Source of the DNA: Anaerolineaceae bacterium UBA6105
GTDB taxonomy: Bacteria; Chloroflexota; Anaerolineae; Anaerolineales; Anaerolineaceae
DNA: 25,769 nt
Assembly (NCBI GenBank): GCA_002423495.1
Contig: DIWN01000062.1
Coordinates: 1 to 25,769, forward strand
Direction: 5' to 3'
Shown here: positions 14,147 through 20,796 of the stretch, piece after piece
How positions within the stretch are numbered: the stretch's first letter is position 1
Layout: every line of letters begins with the position of its first letter
Translations under genes and position numbers: made by a program
Notes under the pieces: generated by a model
Database searches by the model: none
Seen by the model: the letters and a program-made list of their open reading frames with translations, nothing else
What the model was told of the DNA's origin: nothing

Positions 14147-15316
14147 ATGAAAACTACGCTTCACACCGGCATCACCGTCGCCGACATCTGCGACGGGTTT
14201 GTTTACAACGAACTTGAGGGCAAGGGCTTGTTTGGGTTGGCAGGTAAATTAACCATCCAGCCGGAGTATCAGCGCAATTACTTCTATGCGGACGGAAAAA
14301 AGGACGTGGCTGTGATCGATTCTCTGCTCAAGGGTTATCCTTTGGGGCTGATTTACTTCAACAAAGTTGATGAGAACAACCTGGAAGTATTAGACGGTCA
14401 GCAGCGTATCACCAGCTTTGGGCGTTTTGTGACCAACAAATTTGCCATCAAAGACGAAAACGGTATGGAGCAGTATTTTGGCGGGATTGCTACCGACAAA
14501 CAGGAAAAGATCCTGAATACAAGACTCCTGATCTACGAATGTGAAGGCACCGAAACCGAGATCAAAGATTGGTTCCGAACCATTAACATTGCTGGTATAC
14601 CGCTTAATAACCAGGAGCTGCTCAACGCGGTCTATTCTGGGCCCTTTGTTACGCTTGCTAAAGCGGAGTTCAGCAACAGTCAGAACGCCAACACACAAAA
14701 ATGGGGTGCTTATATAAAGGGCAACGTTAATCGCCAGGACTTCCTGGAATGCGCGCTCGAATGGGTGAGCAAGGATAAAGACAAAATCGGCGAGTATATG
14801 AGCCGTCATCGTTACGACAACAATATTACAGAGCTTAAGACATACTTTAATTCCGTGATCGATTGGGTCTCAAGCGTGTTCCTTGATGTTGAGAGTGAGA
14901 TGCGCGGACTTGAGTGGGGTCGGCTGTATGAAACTTATCACGACAGACCCTATAACCCGACCCAGGTCTCAAAAGAGGTTCAAAGACTGCTTGCTGATCC
15001 GTACGTCACCAGCCGCAAGGGAATTTTTGAGTACATTCTTGGCGGTGGTGTTGACACGAAATTGCTGGCAGTCAGAGTGTTTGACGAGGCAACCAAGAGC
15101 CGTGTATACGCAGCCCAAACCGAAAAAGCCCAGGAAAACGGAGTTTCAAACTGCCCTCTGTGCGCCATTGGACATGACGCGAACAAAGCCAGGATTTGGA
15201 AATTGAGCGAGATGGACGCCGATCACGTTGCCGCGTGGAGTAAAGGTGGCGCGACCGATATCGGTAATTGCCAGATGCTATGCAAGACTCACAACCAGGC
15301 GAAAGGAAATCGGTAA
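14147..15316 (+). CDS. DUF262 (GmrSD/ParB-like) domain fused to HNH nuclease, probable restriction partner
   Basis: The product is 389 aa. The N-terminal DUF262 domain (about 15-130) has IQPEYQRNYFY (38-47) and EVLDGQQRITSF (80-91). The DGQQR motif is the hallmark of GmrSD/SspE-type proteins and of the ParB/Srx-like fold, where it serves nucleotide binding or hydrolysis. A helical middle part (about 140-320) follows. The C-terminal HNH nuclease has CPLC (336-339), DADHV (H360), N374 and H382, with C375/C379 as likely further zinc ligands. Known DUF262 proteins often carry DUF1524; here a true HNH takes that place. The ATG directly abuts the methyltransferase stop and AGGAG lies just upstream in that gene. 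The likely role is NTP-dependent cleavage of foreign DNA, with the methylase protecting self. The reverse, cleavage of modified DNA, is the known GmrSD behaviour and cannot be excluded. Confidence 0.88.
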   Translation: MKTTLHTGITVADICDGFVYNELEGKGLFGLAGKLTIQPEYQRNYFYADGKKDVAVIDSLLKGYPLGLIYFNKVDENNLEVLDGQQRITSFGRFVTNKFAIKDENGMEQYFGGIATDKQEKILNTRLLIYECEGTETEIKDWFRTINIAGIPLNNQELLNAVYSGPFVTLAKAEFSNSQNANTQKWGAYIKGNVNRQDFLECALEWVSKDKDKIGEYMSRHRYDNNITELKTYFNSVIDWVSSVFLDVESEMRGLEWGRLYETYHDRPYNPTQVSKEVQRLLADPYVTSRKGIFEYILGGGVDTKLLAVRVFDEATKSRVYAAQTEKAQENGVSNCPLCAIGHDANKARIWKLSEMDADHVAAWSKGGATDIGNCQMLCKTHNQAKGNR

Positions 15317-15424
15317 GGAAAGAAAGATATCACTTTGTACCGGTAATTTCGAGCAATTCTACTGTAATCATGAGGACAAACAGAGTAGTACTAGTATTCA
15401 AATAGTTCAAAAAGGGAGAAGATG

Positions 15425-15841
15425 ATGGAAGACAATAATAATGAGTTAAATAAGAGTGAGGATACAAGCCCAAGCAGCTTTGCTGTTCAGAAACAGGACA
15501 AAAAGGGGAACCTGTGGTTAATCTTGATTGCGTTATTGCTGGCAGGATTACTGACTGTAAGCCTACTGCAGTTCTTTGCTCAAAAGGACCAGCAAGAATT
15601 GGCTGCGCAACGAGCGCAGACTTATTCAGAAAGAGTTGATGAGGCTCTGCAAACTTATAGAATTAATCAAATAAAACTTGCCAACCTCGTGAACGATTAT
15701 GAAGAAGCGGTTTATGAAAACCTGAATGTAACCAATATTTACCAACAGCAATTGAAAGCGACCGAATATAATTTCATCACTTTACAATACATTGCAAGCC
15801 AAAACCAAGAGATTATATTGCTGCTTACATCCTTGCCGTAA
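15425..15841 (+). CDS. Small single-TM protein with extracytoplasmic coiled coil
   Basis: This is an unrecognised protein of 138 aa from the ATG at 15425; a second ATG lies at 15422. GGGAG at 15414-15418 gives a better 6-nt spacing to 15425. A polar, acidic N-terminus (EDNNNELNKSEDTSPSS) precedes one TM helix at about 31-52 (LWLILIALLLAGLLTVSLLQ). A Gln/Glu/Ala-rich helical region (QKDQQELAAQRAQTYSERV) likely forms a coiled coil. It is transcribed in the same direction as the methyltransferase pair but 105 bp downstream, so it may be cargo of the same island. I see no evidence for a defence role beyond position. Confidence 0.65.
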   Translation: MEDNNNELNKSEDTSPSSFAVQKQDKKGNLWLILIALLLAGLLTVSLLQFFAQKDQQELAAQRAQTYSERVDEALQTYRINQIKLANLVNDYEEAVYENLNVTNIYQQQLKATEYNFITLQYIASQNQEIILLLTSLP

Positions 15842-15903
15842 CATCTGAGCAGAGTGGTTAGAAGAACGCTGCGCTGCCGGATATTTAGGCAATCGGAACA
15901 TGT

Positions 15904-15931
15904 CGGAATGAGGGTGCCTTTCCTCGTTCCG
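15904..15931. other. 10-bp hairpin without T-tract
   Basis: CGGAATGAGG and CCTCGTTCCG pair (one G-U) around gtgccttt. No T run follows. It may be a small mobile palindrome or a weak terminator between the TM protein and the lipoprotein gene. Confidence 0.4.
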
Positions 15932-16044
15932 AATTAAGAAAGGGTTTTGCCGGATTTAACCACAGCAGCAAGCCTGGTTGAATTTGAGGTAAAATGGTCA
16001 TTAACGGTTTTGTCAGATATTTTCTCATGGATAAGGGAGGTCCA

Positions 16045-16668
16045 ATGAAGCGCTTGTTTTTTGTTTTAGTCATCTTTATTTTTCTAAATGCCTGCACACC
16101 AAAACCTGAACAGATCAACCCATATGTAGATCAGACTCTGACGGCATATCCGACACGTACCAGTTACCCAACAAACACTGCATTCCCCACTTATACCCCG
16201 TTGCCAACGTACACAAAGGTACCTACGTATACGCCCATTATAAAAATCGTTACGCCGACGTATACCCTCGCGCCGACCTCCACGAAGACACCCACACCGA
16301 CAAACACTCCTGAATACAGTCCCTATCAATTGACAGCTACCTCATATAGAGCCACAACGGACTATCTTGCTTCATTTGAACAAGTTCAGTGGCGTGATTT
16401 CATAACCTATCCAGAAAAATATGATGGGAAAAAGATCAAACTTGGCTGCAGGGTTTTCAATGTTGTGAAAAACTCTAGGCACATTCAATGTTATGTTGCG
16501 GGAACATATGAAGCATTTTACGTGAAGTTTACAGATTCCTTCGATGATATTTATGAAGATTCTTATCTCACAATTTATGGAACTGGTGATGGTCTTGAAT
16601 GCTTCACAAATACAATGGGTAACCAGGTTTGTCAGCCTTTAATAAAGGATGCCTTCTATACAAGATAA
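16045..16668 (+). CDS. Lipoprotein with Thr/Pro stalk and small C-terminal domain
   Basis: The product is 207 aa from the ATG at 16045, supported by AAGGGAGG at 16033-16040. The in-frame ATG at 15994 would place a non-signal sequence in front. The signal peptide MKRLFFVLVIFIFLNAC gives lipid-modified Cys17. Residues 30-105 are a low-complexity stalk rich in PTxT and PTYT units. The last ~100 residues form a compact domain (FITYPEKYDGKKIKLGCRVF, then YVKFTDSFDDIYEDSYLTIYGTG) whose strand pattern resembles an OB fold, as in tRNA_anti-like lipoproteins; this is suggestive only. It contains four cysteines that could pair. A TAAAAT box at 15990-15995 may be its promoter. It is built like the lipoprotein at 792-1634 without sequence similarity outside the stalk. 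Confidence 0.78.
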   Translation: MKRLFFVLVIFIFLNACTPKPEQINPYVDQTLTAYPTRTSYPTNTAFPTYTPLPTYTKVPTYTPIIKIVTPTYTLAPTSTKTPTPTNTPEYSPYQLTATSYRATTDYLASFEQVQWRDFITYPEKYDGKKIKLGCRVFNVVKNSRHIQCYVAGTYEAFYVKFTDSFDDIYEDSYLTIYGTGDGLECFTNTMGNQVCQPLIKDAFYTR

Positions 16669-16795
16669 AAAGATATTACTTCTGATCTGAACGACCAGTC
16701 CTTTCAGGGTGTCCTCAGTGCGACTGCTTGCGTTCCTCTTGGGAATCCTGCCTGTGGGACCAGTCGATCGCAATGACAATTTTCAAACTTCCGAT

Positions 16796-17152
16796 TTAGA
16801 ATTCGCCTATAAAAGCGACAGGGGTTTGCCCGAAACTGCCAAAATCAGGCCAGTTCGAAGTAGTTTCACCGATCGCCTTAAGGTGGGAGAAATAGATGAT
16901 GTAGCGGTCTTCCTGGGGGGAAGGAGCATAGCTAACGTAGTTTCCCATATAGATTCGCCCACCGCTTTGTCCTTTTTCTCTCAGGTAGATAATCACCTTG
17001 TTAACTTGTTCCAGCCTGGTGAGGTTGGCTTTCCAGTTGCCGGTGCCACCATAACCGTCATCATCGAACCCAAGCTTCTCGCCGCGGGTGAACACGACCA
17101 CAGCTTTTTGTCCTTGTGGAAGGACCTCTTTTGCTGTTGAAAAATTTTTCAT
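16796..17152 (-). CDS. Unknown 118-aa protein
   Basis: I do not recognise this family. It is a soluble, glycine- and aromatic-rich alpha/beta protein with no signal peptide or TM segment. Notable stretches are VVVFTRGEKLGFDDDGYGG, VNKVIIYLREKGQSGGRIYM, EDRYIIYFSHLKAIGETTSN and WPDFGSFGQTPVAFIGEF. Its amino-acid make-up is that of a real protein, whereas the opposite-strand ORF at 16709-17140 is not. An AGGA lies about 8 nt before the ATG. The ATG overlaps the stop of a 26-codon ORF by ATGA, so translation is probably coupled. It is convergent with the lipoprotein gene and sits at the right edge of the island. It could be a standalone accessory domain of a restriction or nucleic-acid-binding protein, but that is only a guess. 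Confidence 0.6.
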   Translation of the reverse strand: MKNFSTAKEVLPQGQKAVVVFTRGEKLGFDDDGYGGTGNWKANLTRLEQVNKVIIYLREKGQSGGRIYMGNYVSYAPSPQEDRYIIYFSHLKAIGETTSNWPDFGSFGQTPVAFIGEF

Positions 17153-17229
17153 GGGTAAGTTCCTGATTTTCGAAAAAAATCTAATAGGAAGGCGGACTCG
17201 CGGGTTTCAATTTCGGCCCGGGTCAGCAT
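17149..17229 (-). CDS. 26-codon leader ORF, ATGA-coupled to the 118-aa gene
   Basis: This short ORF reads MLTRAEIETRESAFLLDFFR and six more residues. It starts 6 nt after an extended -10 box and its stop overlaps the start of the next gene as ATGA. It could be a translated leader, or the N-terminal piece of a formerly longer protein. A longer upstream ORF in the same frame begins at 17430 but lies in repeat sequence and is not credible. Confidence 0.4.
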   Translation of the reverse strand: MLTRAEIETRESAFLLDFFRKSGTYP

Positions 17230-17235
17230 GGTTGG

Positions 17236-17244
17236 ATTATAACA
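17236..17244 (-). promoter_or_regulatory. Extended -10 promoter for the leader ORF/118-aa gene
   Basis: Minus-strand TGTTATAAT, a perfect -10 with upstream TG, ends 6 nt before the ATG at 17229. The message would start at or within a base or two of the ATG, i.e. leaderless. Confidence 0.6.
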
Positions 17245-17411
17245 GGTAGCGGGGATCAGAATGTGGGGCGGAATGGTGCTCTTGCCTGCCCCGCGATTCT
17301 GTACGCGGGGCTCACCACTCCGGCAGATATTGATGCAAATGATGAAAGTCGGAGTGAGGGAAGGCACCTTCATTAGCCTAAAGAGCACTTCGGCCGACCT
17401 GCGAAACAGCT

Positions 17412-17487
17412 GCCGGATTGAGAAGCGCAATCCGGCCTACAACTGATAGAAAAGACCCTCTTCAGTCTTCTGTCCGCTTTGTGGCAG
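17412..17487 (+). repeat. Composite: GCCGGATTG hairpin + CTAC + repeat A (right copy)
   Basis: The hairpin at 17412-17436 (GCCGGATTG/CAATCCGGC) and CTAC at 17437-17440 are followed by a degenerate repeat A at 17453-17487 (cttctgtccgctttgtggcag). It has the same order and orientation as 12778-12853. Confidence 0.85.
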
Positions 17488-17492
17488 AACAT

Positions 17493-17535
17493 GGGCTTGG
17501 CATCCCACAAGGGGAGGCTTTGCACTGCCAAGCCC
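17493..17535. repeat. GGGCTTGGCA hairpin carrying a 23-bp loop insert
   Basis: The 10-bp arms GGGCTTGGCA (17493-17502) and TGCCAAGCCC (17526-17535) enclose the 23-bp sequence 17503-17525 (TCCCACAA...TTTGCAC). CTAC follows at 17536-17539. The loop sequence reappears in two other hairpin types at 17897-17919 and 18240-18262. Confidence 0.85.
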
Positions 17536-17576
17536 CTACGAAGCCTTGGGCTTTGGCCGAGGAGAGCCAGACTTAG

Positions 17577-17594
17577 CCCTCCCTCGAGGGAGGG
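17577..17594. repeat. Perfect 18-bp palindrome
   Basis: CCCTCCCTCGAGGGAGGG is perfectly self-complementary around CTCGAG. It lies inside the repeat mosaic just before gaagcggggga, a sequence that also occurs at 12670. Confidence 0.85.
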
Positions 17595-17636
17595 TCCGCG
17601 AAGCGGGGGAGAGTGTCTTTGTTGTTTTGCCAAAGT

Positions 17637-17757
17637 GACCCTCTTCAGTCTCCTGTCCGCTGCGCGGCAGGAGCCAGCTTTGCTTTCCTTCCGCTGCGCT
17701 TACTCGTCCGTTTCACGGCTAGCACAGGCCACGGATCTTCGACCGGGGGAAGCCCAA
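17637..17757 (+). repeat. Dispersed repeat A, second long copy
   Basis: It matches 12491-12638 end to end with a roughly 30-bp gap: accctcttcagtctcctgtc at the start, ccagctttgc and cgctgcgctta in the middle, ggatcttcgaccgggggaag at the end. Confidence 0.85.
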
Positions 17758-17807
17758 GGAACAGCATCCTCATTACCATAAAGGCATTTCGGCCGATCTA
17801 CCAAAAA

Positions 17808-17960
17808 GCCGGATTCAACTACGGAATCCGGCCTACGAAAAGATAGCTCCTTGTAGGGAACAGGGTTGCCTGTTCAACAACGATTTGGTTGACGCGTCCC
17901 GCAAAGGGAGGCATTGCACGGCGTCAACCCTACGTACTGATCTTGTTTGGTCAAGGCGTG
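17808..17960 (+). repeat. Three-hairpin composite repeat, copy 1
   Basis: In order: hairpin GCCGGATTC/GAATCCGGC (17808-17832) and CTAC; spacer gaaaagat...cttGTAG; hairpin GAACAGG/CCTGTTC (17858-17875); hairpin GGTTGACGC/GCGTCAACC (17887-17929) with a 23-bp insert at 17897-17919; CTAC; and a tail ttgtttggtcaaggc. The whole arrangement recurs at 18189-18330. Confidence 0.85.
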
Positions 17961-18188
17961 TTCGCGGCGAGCCAACACGCGCTTTCAGCGCTGGGGTGCT
18001 TCGCAAGACGCCGGCACAATCAAGGAAGGTGAAGTCCGGGATCTTCGACCAGGGGAAGCCCAGGGTCTCATTCTTCGCCCCCATCATCCATTTTCAACAG
18101 TGTGTTTGTTCTGAGATTTTGCCGGAGTGAGCCCGCGCGACATCCTCCTGAGAATAAAGTTACAAGGCGGTCTCATTACACAGCTCCG

Positions 18189-18330
18189 CCGGTACTCCGT
18201 CCGGCCTACGAAAAGATTGCAGCTTGTAGGGAACAGGCCGTGCGAAGCCTCCCCCTGCGGGATGCCTGTTCCTCAACGATCCGGTTGACGCAGGCGTCAA
18301 CCCTACGTACCGATTTTGTTTGGTCAAGGC
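18189..18330 (+). repeat. Three-hairpin composite repeat, copy 2
   Basis: It has the same order as copy 1: GCCGG...CCGGCCTAC, gaaaagattgcagcttGTAG, hairpin GGAACAGGC/GCCTGTTCC (to 18272), hairpin GGTTGACGC/GCGTCAACC (18283-18302), CTAC and ttgtttggtcaaggc. Here the 23-bp insert is in the GGAACAGGC loop (18240-18262, opposite orientation) and the GGTTGACGC loop is only 2 nt. Confidence 0.85.
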
Positions 18331-18413
18331 ATCCCGAAAGAGGAGGGCGATCTATCGCCCTATAGCTAGCGCCTTTAATCAACAAACCGGATCGATGAAT
18401 TTATGAGCAGCGG

Positions 18414-18419
18414 TATAAT
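18414..18419 (+). promoter_or_regulatory. -10 box just upstream of the PHP gene
   Basis: GG followed by a perfect TATAAT, 9 nt before the ATG at 18429. A start about 7 nt downstream of the box gives a leader of 2-3 nt and no room for a Shine-Dalgarno. Confidence 0.55.
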
Positions 18420-18428
18420 CGTGTCATT

Positions 18429-19493
18429 ATGGAAGAACTGATCGTTGCCCTGCACATGCACACTGTCTATTCGGATGGAAGCGGCAAGCACGCTGAGCTG
18501 GCGGCCGCGGGTTTGAAGGCCGGCGTGGACGTGTTGATCGTGACGGATCATAACGTGCTGGTAAATGACATCGAGGGCTACACGCAGGAAGGCAGGCGCC
18601 GCCTGCTGATGCTCGTCGGTGAAGAGGTTCACGACCGCACATCCACCGAGGGCGGTAATCACATGCTGATCTTCGGGCACAATCTTGAACTTACGCGCTT
18701 TGCGCCCAAGCGCCAGCAGCTGATTGACCAGGCGCGTTCCGCCGGCGCGATAACATTCCTGGCGCATCCTTTTGATGACCCCCTGCCGCTTTTCCACGAA
18801 AAGTCCTTTGATTGGACCGATTGGGATGTGAAGGGCTTCACCGGGATTGAACTATGGAATCAGATGAGTGAGTTTAAAACCCGCTCTCAAACGCTGCCAA
18901 AAGCCGCGTTGCACGCCCTTTTCCCAGGCTTTATGATGCTCAGCCCTTTGGAACGGACGCTCAAGCTCTGGGATGAGCTGCTGCTGACCCGCACGCATCC
19001 CGTGGTGGCTGTGGCAGGCGTGGACGCGCATGCCACCACCTATCCTGCCGGTCCGTTCAAGGTCCAGGTTTACCCCTACGAGACGCAATTCCGCTCGATC
19101 ACGACCCACATCATCACACCACAAGCGCTCAGTGGCGAGATCAACTCGGACAGGCGCATGGTCTATGAAGCCCTGGCTGCCGGGCACTGTTTTTGTGCCA
19201 ACGACCTGCCCCATCCGACGCGCGGCTTTCGCTTCACGTGCAATAACAATGATGGCACTTTTTGGATGGGCGACAAGGTGGGGGCGGATGCCGGGCTGAC
19301 CTTCCAGGTGCGCGCGCCAATCCGCTCGCATATTCGCTTGCTGAAGGATGGAGTGGTGGTGCTGGAGGTGCGTGATCGCGAGGTGTTAACGCATCTCACA
19401 AAAGAGCCTGGCATTTACCGCGCGGAGGTTTACATTGATTATCGTGGACGCCATCGAGGGTGGATTTTCAGCAATCCGATTTACGCTTCTTGA
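18429..19493 (+). CDS. PHP-domain metal-dependent phosphoesterase
   Basis: The product is 354 aa. The N-terminal PHP domain has the metal-binding motifs HMHTVYSDG (H9, H11, D16), VTDHN (D40, H41), GEEVH (E65/E66, H68), LAHPFDD (H113) and a late AGVDAHA. This is the set expected of PolX/YciV-like PHP phosphoesterases with a di- or trinuclear metal site. The C-terminal ~110 residues (LTFQVRAPIRSHIRLLKDGV, ending GRHRGWIFSNPIYAS) form a beta-rich domain often found after PHP in such proteins. The substrate is unknown; nucleotides or phosphorylated metabolites are possible. There is no signal peptide, so it is probably cytoplasmic. It stands alone, 75 bp before the FHA operon, which has its own promoter. 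Confidence 0.88.
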   Translation: MEELIVALHMHTVYSDGSGKHAELAAAGLKAGVDVLIVTDHNVLVNDIEGYTQEGRRRLLMLVGEEVHDRTSTEGGNHMLIFGHNLELTRFAPKRQQLIDQARSAGAITFLAHPFDDPLPLFHEKSFDWTDWDVKGFTGIELWNQMSEFKTRSQTLPKAALHALFPGFMMLSPLERTLKLWDELLLTRTHPVVAVAGVDAHATTYPAGPFKVQVYPYETQFRSITTHIITPQALSGEINSDRRMVYEALAAGHCFCANDLPHPTRGFRFTCNNNDGTFWMGDKVGADAGLTFQVRAPIRSHIRLLKDGVVVLEVRDREVLTHLTKEPGIYRAEVYIDYRGRHRGWIFSNPIYAS

Positions 19494-19556
19494 AACAAAG
19501 GATTTTCATTTAACTTCTGGAAGAAATCAACAAAACAGCGATAATTGCTTCATTGG

Positions 19557-19562
19557 TATAAT
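19557..19562 (+). promoter_or_regulatory. -10 box for leaderless fhaA-like start
   Basis: GG followed by a perfect TATAAT ends 6 nt before the ATG at 19569. The in-frame ORF start at 19545 lies upstream of this box, so the ATG at 19569 is preferred. Confidence 0.6.
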
Positions 19563-19568
19563 TTCAAA

Positions 19569-20345
19569 ATGGCTGCCATGCAGAATTTTTTAGCGTTGAT
19601 TGAAAGTAAAATTCAAGCGTTGCTTGAAGGTACTATGGACAGGCTGCTCTATCCTGGCGCCGCGTCGTCCCTCAGCAGCCAGTTGGTCAGGATCATTGAT
19701 GAGAAGATCCAGGCTCAAACTGACACCCGCGAAAAATTCGTGCCCGATTTGATCACATTGCATGTGTCCCCGGAGAAGTGGGATGCCTGGCAGGAAGCGA
19801 TGCCCACCCTGAACCAGGTCGCCAGCGAGGTTGAAGCCACCTGGCTTGAACAGGGCTATCAGTTCAGAGTGCCGCTGCGCATCCAGCTGGCGCAAAACCC
19901 CAGCCTGGCTGTTGACGCGCTTGAAATATCGATGGCACTCACGCTTCCCTCCGCCGTCACCTCAAAAACTGCGCTGCAAATCCTGCCTCCTGAAGCTCCT
20001 GCCGAACCCATCAAACCTGAGCATGCCTATTTCATCATCAACGGCAAGGAGCAGTTTTATCTAAACAAGACGATCATCAAGATCGGACGTCGGAGCACCA
20101 GTGATATCCAGATTGATGACCCGATGATCTCGCGGGACCACTTGCAGCTAAGGGCACAGCACGGGCATTACCTGCTCTTCGATCTCAGCTCCACCGGTGG
20201 AACCTTCGTCAACAATCAGCCCGTTAAAAGCGCTACGCTCAAGCCTGGTGATGTGGTCCGGATTGGCAAAACACTCCTGATTTATAACCAGGATATACCA
20301 GGAACGGGCGTAAATCCGACCACGAGAATTGCCATAGAGGAGTGA
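19569..20345 (+). CDS. FhaA-like protein: DUF3662 plus FHA domain
   Basis: The product is 258 aa. The N-terminal ~125 residues match the FhaA N-terminal domain (DUF3662): LIESKIQALLEGTMDRLLY, then LSSQLVRIIDEKI, then VPDLITLHVSPEKW. A short Pro-rich linker (140-150) leads to a C-terminal FHA domain that binds phosphothreonine. Its residues are IGRRSTSDIQI (GR at 173-174), SRDH (188-191) and STGGTFVNNQPV (S208 onward). In actinobacteria FhaA is a PknB target that tunes peptidoglycan synthesis with MviN. The neighbours here (a second FHA protein and a SEDS-PBP fusion) point to a similar envelope role. No Ser/Thr kinase or phosphatase is in the window. The next gene starts 1 nt after the stop. 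Confidence 0.9.
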   Translation: MAAMQNFLALIESKIQALLEGTMDRLLYPGAASSLSSQLVRIIDEKIQAQTDTREKFVPDLITLHVSPEKWDAWQEAMPTLNQVASEVEATWLEQGYQFRVPLRIQLAQNPSLAVDALEISMALTLPSAVTSKTALQILPPEAPAEPIKPEHAYFIINGKEQFYLNKTIIKIGRRSTSDIQIDDPMISRDHLQLRAQHGHYLLFDLSSTGGTFVNNQPVKSATLKPGDVVRIGKTLLIYNQDIPGTGVNPTTRIAIEE

Positions 20346-20346
20346 A

Positions 20347-20796
20347 ATGTCTGCCACAGTTGGTCTGATCCTGCGTGTAACTTTTTTGGCTTTTCTATAT
20401 GGTTTTTTAGCGCTCGCAATGTGGATGCTGTGGCGCAGTGTGGTCTCGAAGCAAATTAACCAGGGCAACCTCGCGATACCTGGTCTCACGCTATCAACAA
20501 AAATCGGCACCGAAACGATGGTGCAAAGCTTTGCCGGCACTGAAGTGTTGATTGGCCGAAGCCTGGATTGTGACTTTATCCTGGAGGATTCAACCGTCTC
20601 TTCCAGGCATGCCCGCCTGTTCTATAACCTGAACCAATGGTGGTTCGAGGATCTCAAATCGACGAATGGTTCCTATTTGGATGGCATCCGGGTTGAGGAA
20701 CCAGTTGTTGTAAAAGAAAACGACGAATTTTATTGCGGCGACGCAATTTTTACCATTTCCATCAAACCAGTTGAACAAGAAGAGAGGCGAAAATGA
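20347..20796 (+). CDS. FhaB-like membrane protein with FHA domain
   Basis: This 149-aa protein has one N-terminal TM helix (about 7-29, LILRVTFLAFLYGFLALAMW), a linker, and a cytoplasmic FHA domain with LIGRSLDCDFILED (GRS 70-72), SSRHARLFY (85-93) and STNGSYLDGIRV (105-116). This is the architecture of actinobacterial FhaB/FipA, which links phospho-signalling to the divisome. GAGGAG precedes the ATG. Its stop overlaps the mtnP-like start (ATGA), so fhaA-fhaB-mtnP form one translationally coupled unit. All phosphothreonine-pocket residues (G, R, S, H, N) are present. Confidence 0.9.
   Translation: MSATVGLILRVTFLAFLYGFLALAMWMLWRSVVSKQINQGNLAIPGLTLSTKIGTETMVQSFAGTEVLIGRSLDCDFILEDSTVSSRHARLFYNLNQWWFEDLKSTNGSYLDGIRVEEPVVVKENDEFYCGDAIFTISIKPVEQEERRK

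Larger units (their letters stand above)
17289..18368. other. Gene-free mosaic of palindromic repeats right of the island
   Basis: About 1.1 kb without a credible gene, built of degenerate repeat units. It includes a 7-bp GC hairpin (CCCCGCG/CGCGGGG, 17289-17310), GCCGGATT hairpins, repeat A, GGGAACAGG hairpins and GGTTGACGC hairpins, plus copies of ggatcttcgaccnggggaag at 17733 and 18039. Short ORFs reading through it are repeat translations. Confidence 0.8.

Noticed and set aside
15904..15931. Hairpin as a rho-independent terminator
   Set aside because: The stem is good but no T-tract follows; listed as a hairpin only.
16709..17140. 143-codon plus-strand ORF
   Set aside because: It overlaps the minus-strand 118-aa gene, which has protein-like composition and a promoter; this frame has neither.
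17400..18370. CRISPR-like array in the repeat mosaic
   Set aside because: Units are palindromic, of unequal length and degenerate, with no regular spacers and no cas genes.
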